From the NCBI RefSeq assembly GCF_016103465.1, contig NZ_JAEEAP010000015.1:1-47990 (forward strand): 47,990 nt of DNA, given 5' to 3'. Shown here piece by piece: positions 44,031 through 47,990 of the stretch (its first letter is position 1; every line of letters begins with the position of its first letter). Source of the DNA: Streptomyces sabulosicollis (GTDB taxonomy: Bacteria; Actinomycetota; Actinomycetes; Streptomycetales; Streptomycetaceae). The translations under genes and the position numbers were made by a program. Below the pieces are notes generated by a model. The model had not been told where the DNA came from. It saw only the letters and a list, made by a program, of their open reading frames with translations, and did no database searches.

Positions 44031-46655
44031 ATGGCCGACGAGAACACCCCGAACACGCCCGATGACCTGACCCCCGACGAGCTCGCCGAAGGCGCCGCCC
44101 TCCGCGTCGAGCCGGTCGGCCTCGAAACGGAGATGCAGCGCTCGTACCTCGATTACGCGATGAGCGTGATCGTCAGCCGTGCGCTGCCCGACGTCCGGGA
44201 CGGCCTGAAGCCGGTGCACCGCCGGGTGCTGTACGCGATGTACGACGGCGGGTACCGCCCCGAGAAGGGCTTCTACAAGTGCGCCCGCGTCGTCGGCGAC
44301 GTCATGGGCACCTACCACCCGCACGGCGACTCGTCGATCTACGACGCGTTGGTGCGGCTGGCCCAGCCGTGGTCCATGCGGATGCCGCTGGTCGACTCCA
44401 ACGGCAACTTCGGCTCCCCGGGCAACGACCCCGCGGCGGCCATGCGGTACACCGAGTGCAAGATGGCGCCGCTGGCCATGGAGATGCTCCGGGACATCGA
44501 CGAGGAGACCGTCGATTTCCAGGACAACTACGACGGCCGTAACCAGGAGCCGACGGTCCTGCCGTCGCGCATCCCGAACCTGCTGGTCAACGGCTCGGCG
44601 GGGATCGCTGTCGGCATGGCCACCAACATCCCGCCGCACAATCTGCGCGAGGTCGCCGAGGGCGCCCAGTGGTTCCTGGCCAACCCGCAGGCCACCCAGG
44701 AGGAGCTGCTCGACGCCCTGGTCGACCGGATCAAGGGCCCGGACTTCCCGACCGGCGCGCTGGTCGTCGGCCGTAAGGGCATCGAGGAGGCGTACCGCAC
44801 CGGGCGCGGCTCGATCACCATGCGCGCGGTGGTGGAGGTCGAGGAGATCCAGGGCCGGCAGTGCCTGGTGGTCACCGAGCTGCCGTACCAGGTGAACCCG
44901 GACAACCTCGCGCAGAAGATCGCCGACCTGGTGAAGGACGGCAAGATCGGCGGCATCGCCGACGTCCGCGACGAGACCTCCTCGCGCACCGGCCAGCGCC
45001 TGGTCATCGTGCTCAAGCGGGACGCGGTCGCCAAGGTCGTCATCAACAACCTCTACAAGCACACCGATCTGCAGACCAACTTCGGCGCCAACATGCTGGC
45101 CCTGGTCGACGGTGTGCCGCGGACCCTCTCGCTGGACGCGTTCATCCGCAACTGGGTCACCCACCAGATCGAGGTCATCGTCCGCCGGACCCGCTTCCGG
45201 CTGCGCAAGGCCGAGGAGCGGGCGCACATCCTGCGCGGTCTGCTCAAGGCCCTGGACGCGATCGACGAGGTCATCGCGCTGATCCGGCGCAGCGACACGG
45301 TGGAGACCGCGCGCGAGGGCCTGATGGGCCTGCTGGAGATCGACGAGATCCAGGCGAACGCGATCCTCGAGATGCAGCTGCGGCGGCTGGCCGCCCTGGA
45401 GCGTCAGAAGATCGTCCAGGAGCACGACGAGCTTCAGGCCAAGATCAACGAGTACAACGCGATCCTGGCCTCGCCCGAGCGGCAGCGGCAGATCATCAGC
45501 GAGGAGCTGACCGCGATCGTCGAGAAGTTCGGCGACGACCGGCGCACCAAGCTGGTCCCCTTCGACGGCGACATGTCCATCGAGGACCTGATCGCCGAGG
45601 AGGACATCGTCGTCACGATCACCCGTGGCGGCTATCTGAAGCGCACCAAGACCGAGGACTACCGCTCGCAGAAGCGCGGCGGCAAGGGCGTGCGCGGGAC
45701 GAAGCTGAAGCAGGACGACATCGTCGAGCACTTCTTCGTCTCGACCACCCACCACTGGCTGCTGTTCTTCACCAACAAGGGTCGGGTCTACCGGGCGAAG
45801 GCGTACGAGTTGCCGGACGCGGGCCGGGAGGCGCGCGGCCAGCACGTCGCGAACCTGCTGGCGTTCCAGCCGGACGAGCGGATCGCGCGGATCCTGGCGA
45901 TCCGGGACTACGAGGCGGTGCCGTACCTGGTGCTGGCCACCAAGTCCGGCCTGGTGAAGAAGACCCCGTTGAAGGACTACGACTCGCCCCGCTCGGGCGG
46001 TGTGATCGCGATCAACCTCCGGGAGACGGAGGACGGCCGCGAGGACGAGCTGATCGGCGCCGAGCTGGTCTCCTCCGCGGACGATCTCCTGTTGGTCAGC
46101 AAGAAGGCCCAGTCGATCCGGTTCACGGCGACCGACGAATCGCTGCGGCCGATGGGGCGCGCGACCTCCGGTGTGAAGGGCATGAGCTTCCGCGAGGGCG
46201 ACGAACTCCTCTCGATGAACGTGGTCCGGCCCGGTACGTTCGTGTTCACCGCCACCGACGGCGGGTACGCGAAGCGGACCAATGTCGATGAGTACCGCGT
46301 CCAGGGGCGCGGCGGTCTCGGGATCAAGGCGGCGAAGATCGTCGAGGACCGCGGGTCCCTGGTCGGGGCGCTGGTGGTCGAGGAGAACGATGAGATCCTC
46401 GCCATCACGCTCAGCGGTGGCGTGATCCGCACCCGGGTCAATGAGGTCAGGGAGACGGGCCGTGACACCATGGGCGTCCAACTGATCAACCTGGGCAAGC
46501 GCGATGCCGTCGTCGGCATCGCCCGGAACGCCGAGGCCGGTCGTGAGGCTGAAGAGGTCGAGGAAGAAACCGCGACCGCGAACGTGCCAGCCGAGGAGGC
46601 CGCGTCCGAGGCGGCCGAGGGCACAGCGCCCCCGGCCGACGAGACCGAGGAGTAA
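44031..46655 (+). CDS. gyrA: DNA gyrase subunit A
   Basis: Breakage-reunion subunit of gyrase, 874 residues. The catalytic tyrosine is Tyr140 in [10 protein letters not shown]. The quinolone region reads [15 protein letters not shown], with Ser101 and Asp105 at the positions of E. coli Ser83 and Asp87, the sensitive-type residues. The GyrA box QKRGGKG marks the C-terminal wrapping domain. The protein ends in an acidic Glu/Ala tail (about 835-874). AGAAGGAC precedes the ATG. The DUF3566 gene follows with a 3-bp gap. Confidence 0.97.
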   Translation: MADENTPNTPDDLTPDELAEGAALRVEPVGLETEMQRSYLDYAMSVIVSRALPDVRDGLKPVHRRVLYAMYDGGYRPEKGFYKCARVVGDVMGTYHPHGDSSIYDALVRLAQPWSMRMPLVDSNGNFGSPGNDPAAAMRYTECKMAPLAMEMLRDIDEETVDFQDNYDGRNQEPTVLPSRIPNLLVNGSAGIAVGMATNIPPHNLREVAEGAQWFLANPQATQEELLDALVDRIKGPDFPTGALVVGRKGIEEAYRTGRGSITMRAVVEVEEIQGRQCLVVTELPYQVNPDNLAQKIADLVKDGKIGGIADVRDETSSRTGQRLVIVLKRDAVAKVVINNLYKHTDLQTNFGANMLALVDGVPRTLSLDAFIRNWVTHQIEVIVRRTRFRLRKAEERAHILRGLLKALDAIDEVIALIRRSDTVETAREGLMGLLEIDEIQANAILEMQLRRLAALERQKIVQEHDELQAKINEYNAILASPERQRQIISEELTAIVEKFGDDRRTKLVPFDGDMSIEDLIAEEDIVVTITRGGYLKRTKTEDYRSQKRGGKGVRGTKLKQDDIVEHFFVSTTHHWLLFFTNKGRVYRAKAYELPDAGREARGQHVANLLAFQPDERIARILAIRDYEAVPYLVLATKSGLVKKTPLKDYDSPRSGGVIAINLRETEDGREDELIGAELVSSADDLLLVSKKAQSIRFTATDESLRPMGRATSGVKGMSFREGDELLSMNVVRPGTFVFTATDGGYAKRTNVDEYRVQGRGGLGIKAAKIVEDRGSLVGALVVEENDEILAITLSGGVIRTRVNEVRETGRDTMGVQLINLGKRDAVVGIARNAEAGREAEEVEEETATANVPAEEAASEAAEGTAPPADETEE

Positions 46656-46658
46656 GTC

Positions 46659-47426
46659 GTGAGTGGAGCCACGGGTGCCGCGGGCGGCGGTTCGGACGCC
46701 GGAGGGCGTCCGGGATCAGGAGCCCCGACGGGCGGTCATACCGCTGGGGAGGGCGCCCGTGGCCCGGCCGGGGACTCCGCCGCCGCGGCGGTGACCGAGA
46801 CCCGGAAGCTGCGGCCGCAGCGCGATCCGCAGCCCCAGTACTCCAGCCCGCTCCCCAACGAGCGTCCCGCCCCCTCCCAGCCCGCGCAGCCGTACCACCC
46901 GCCGCAGGCATACGCCCCGCCGCCCGGCGGCGGGGCCGGACGGGGCGGCTCCGCGGTGCCCGGGCAGTCGGCCCAGGCCGCCCAGACGGGGCACCAGCAG
47001 GCCGCCACGGCCGTCCGCCGCCCCCGTACGCCCGCGGGGGCCCGCCCGGCGCCGCGGACCCGTAAGGCGCGGCTGCGGGTCGCCAGGGTCGATCCGTGGT
47101 CGGTCATGAAGGTCAGCTTCCTGCTGGCGATCGCGCTGGGGATCTGCACCGTGATCGCGGTGGCGGTGCTGTGGATGGTCATGGACGCCATGGGCGTCTT
47201 CAGCGCGGTGGGCGGCACCATCAGCGACGCCACGGAGTCGCAGGAGAGCAGCGGGTTCGACCTGGAGTCCTTCCTGTCGCTCCCGCGTGTCCTGGGGTTC
47301 ACCGGGATCATCGCCGTGATCAATGTGGTGCTGGCGACGGCGCTGGCCACGCTCGGGGCCTTCATCTACAACCTGTCGGCGGGCTTCGTGGGCGGGGTCG
47401 AGCTGACCCTGGCCGAGGACGAGTAG
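46659..47426 (+). CDS. DUF3566 domain membrane protein
   Basis: Product of 255 residues. The first 140 residues are disordered and Gly/Pro/Gln/Ala-rich. A conserved domain starts ARLRVARVDPWSVMKVSF and holds two membrane helices (about 150-172 and 208-235), ending with an acidic LTLAEDE. DUF3566 proteins are found right after gyrA in actinobacteria, including Rv0007 of M. tuberculosis. Function is unknown; a link with division or wall growth has been discussed for neighbours but is not shown by this sequence. GTG at 46659 is 3 bp after gyrA and probably translated by coupling. Confidence 0.88.
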   Translation: MSGATGAAGGGSDAGGRPGSGAPTGGHTAGEGARGPAGDSAAAAVTETRKLRPQRDPQPQYSSPLPNERPAPSQPAQPYHPPQAYAPPPGGGAGRGGSAVPGQSAQAAQTGHQQAATAVRRPRTPAGARPAPRTRKARLRVARVDPWSVMKVSFLLAIALGICTVIAVAVLWMVMDAMGVFSAVGGTISDATESQESSGFDLESFLSLPRVLGFTGIIAVINVVLATALATLGAFIYNLSAGFVGGVELTLAEDE

Positions 47427-47488
47427 CGGCCCGCCCGTTACCGATTTTGGGACAGGGCAGGTGGTGCGCTAATCTTTCGGTGCAGCGC

Positions 47489-47562
47489 GGGGCTATAGCT
47501 CAGACGGTTAGAGCGCTTCCCTGATAAGGAAGAGGCCACAGGTTCAAGTCCTGTTAGCCCCA
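47489..47562 (+). tRNA. tRNA-Ile (anticodon GAT)
   Basis: Folds into a full cloverleaf. Acceptor stem GGGGCTA pairs with TAGCCCC; D arm GCTC-GAGC; anticodon stem CTTCC-GGAAG with loop CTGATAA (anticodon GAT at 47523-47525); T arm ACAGG-TTCAAGT-CCTGT; discriminator A at 47562. The CCA end is not encoded in full (CCG follows), so it needs the CCA-adding enzyme found at 16326-17816. Confidence 0.97.
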
Positions 47563-47570
47563 CCGTCGCA

Positions 47571-47607
47571 ATCAGCCTGGATGGAGGTCTTCTCCGTCCA
47601 GGCTGAT
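47571..47607 (+). terminator. Terminator after tRNA-Ile
   Basis: ATCAGCCTGGA-t-GGAG, loop GTCTT, CTCC-g-TCCAGGCTGAT: 15 paired bases with one mismatch, directly after the tRNA. Confidence 0.8.
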
Positions 47608-47752
47608 GTCGTATGGGGGGCAGGGAGTTGATCCCTGCTTCCTTCCCGGTATCTCACCGGCCAATGCCGGTCATAGGTCACCGATCGGTATCGGTCGGTG
47701 TGTATCATCGGGCGCCAGAGGTCCCCTACGTCAAGAAAGACGAGGTAGCGCG

Positions 47753-47887
47753 GTGAAGAAGCTGCTCCTGGTCGCACTGGCCGCCATCGGCGGGCTCCTC
47801 GTGTACCGCCAGATCCAGGCGGATCGCGCCGAGCAGGATCTGTGGACGGAGGCGACCGACTCCGTGCCCGCAGGTTCGGGTGTGTGA
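47753..47887 (+). CDS. DLW-39 family mini-protein
   Basis: A 44-residue protein: VKKLLLVALAAIGGLLVYRQ (one membrane helix or signal-like segment) followed by a charged tail with the family mark DLWTEATD. GAGGT lies 6 nt before the GTG at 47753. The family is widespread in actinobacteria between gyrA and the following genes; its role is unknown. A strong terminator follows. The small size means it is easily missed in annotation. Confidence 0.88.
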   Translation: MKKLLLVALAAIGGLLVYRQIQADRAEQDLWTEATDSVPAGSGV

Positions 47888-47907
47888 GCTCCTACGACAG
47901 TCCCGGT

Positions 47908-47943
47908 ACGGGGCCCCGACCGCTGGAGCGGTCGGGGCCCCGT
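47908..47943. terminator. Strong hairpin after the DLW-39 gene
   Basis: ACGGGGCCCCGACCGCT and AGCGGTCGGGGCCCCGT form a perfect 17-bp inverted repeat separated by GG. Probably a bidirectional terminator. Confidence 0.87.
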
Positions 47944-47948
47944 CCGCT

Positions 47949-47990
47949 TTACTGGCGCCGTGGCGGGGAAGTGCGGGGGCGTCGGGGGAT
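47949..47990 (-). CDS. Possible C-terminal end of a leftward gene (partial)
   Basis: The reverse strand is open from the window edge to a TAA at 47949-47951, reading IPRRPRTSPPRRQ. Its place next to a strong hairpin would suit a gene end. Thirteen codons are too few to prove it. Confidence 0.25.
   Translation of the reverse strand: MPRRPRTSPPRRQ

Overview
The window is the replication-origin core of an actinobacterial chromosome, almost certainly Streptomyces or a close relative. The evidence is the very high G+C content, the frequent GTG starts, DnaA boxes of the TTGTCCACA type, many copies of the ParB site GTTTCACGTGAAAC, a sigma-R-type promoter (GGGAAT-N18-GTT) before trxB, and the gene order rpmH-dnaA-oriC-dnaN-gnd-recF-dciA-gyrB-gyrA. 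No phage, insertion sequence, CRISPR array or defence island was seen. The genes are mostly housekeeping genes; the less-described material lies in regulatory DNA and in several poorly characterised envelope proteins.

Left part (1-12.7 kb): the start of a methyltransferase; dnaB with a 460-bp upstream region carrying several DnaA-box-like sites; a MATE transporter; the rpsF-ssb-rpsR-rplI operon; a small membrane protein; a peptidoglycan pair (FemX-type aminoacyltransferase and an alanine-racemase-like protein); a GT87-type glycosyltransferase; and a class A penicillin-binding protein.

Middle part (12.7-28.6 kb): a PadR regulator with a perfect palindromic operator, followed by inositol-phosphate synthase; an MFS transporter whose last codons are built from two parS sites; convergent with it, the CCA-adding enzyme; divergent from that, an envelope operon (DUF6049 protein, MurJ flippase, membrane pseudokinase, ECF sigma factor SigM, zinc anti-sigma factor); then trxB-trxA, a GNAT acetyltransferase and a small overlapping membrane-protein ORF.

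Origin part (28.7-41.7 kb): parB and parA overlap by 4 bp. Next come rsmG and the jag-yidC-yidD-rnpA-rpmH cluster, all running leftward away from the origin. dnaA runs rightward into oriC (36914-37795), which carries about twenty DnaA-box-like motifs. dnaN, gnd, recF and dciA run rightward away from it. Eight ParB-site matches spread over 4.4-31.2 kb let ParB load and, with ParA, segregate the origin. DnaA opens oriC, DciA probably loads DnaB, and the DnaN clamp and gyrase support elongation.

Right end (41.7-48 kb): gyrB and gyrA, a DUF3566 membrane protein, tRNA-Ile(GAT), a DLW-39 family mini-protein, a strong hairpin, and possibly the last codons of a leftward gene.
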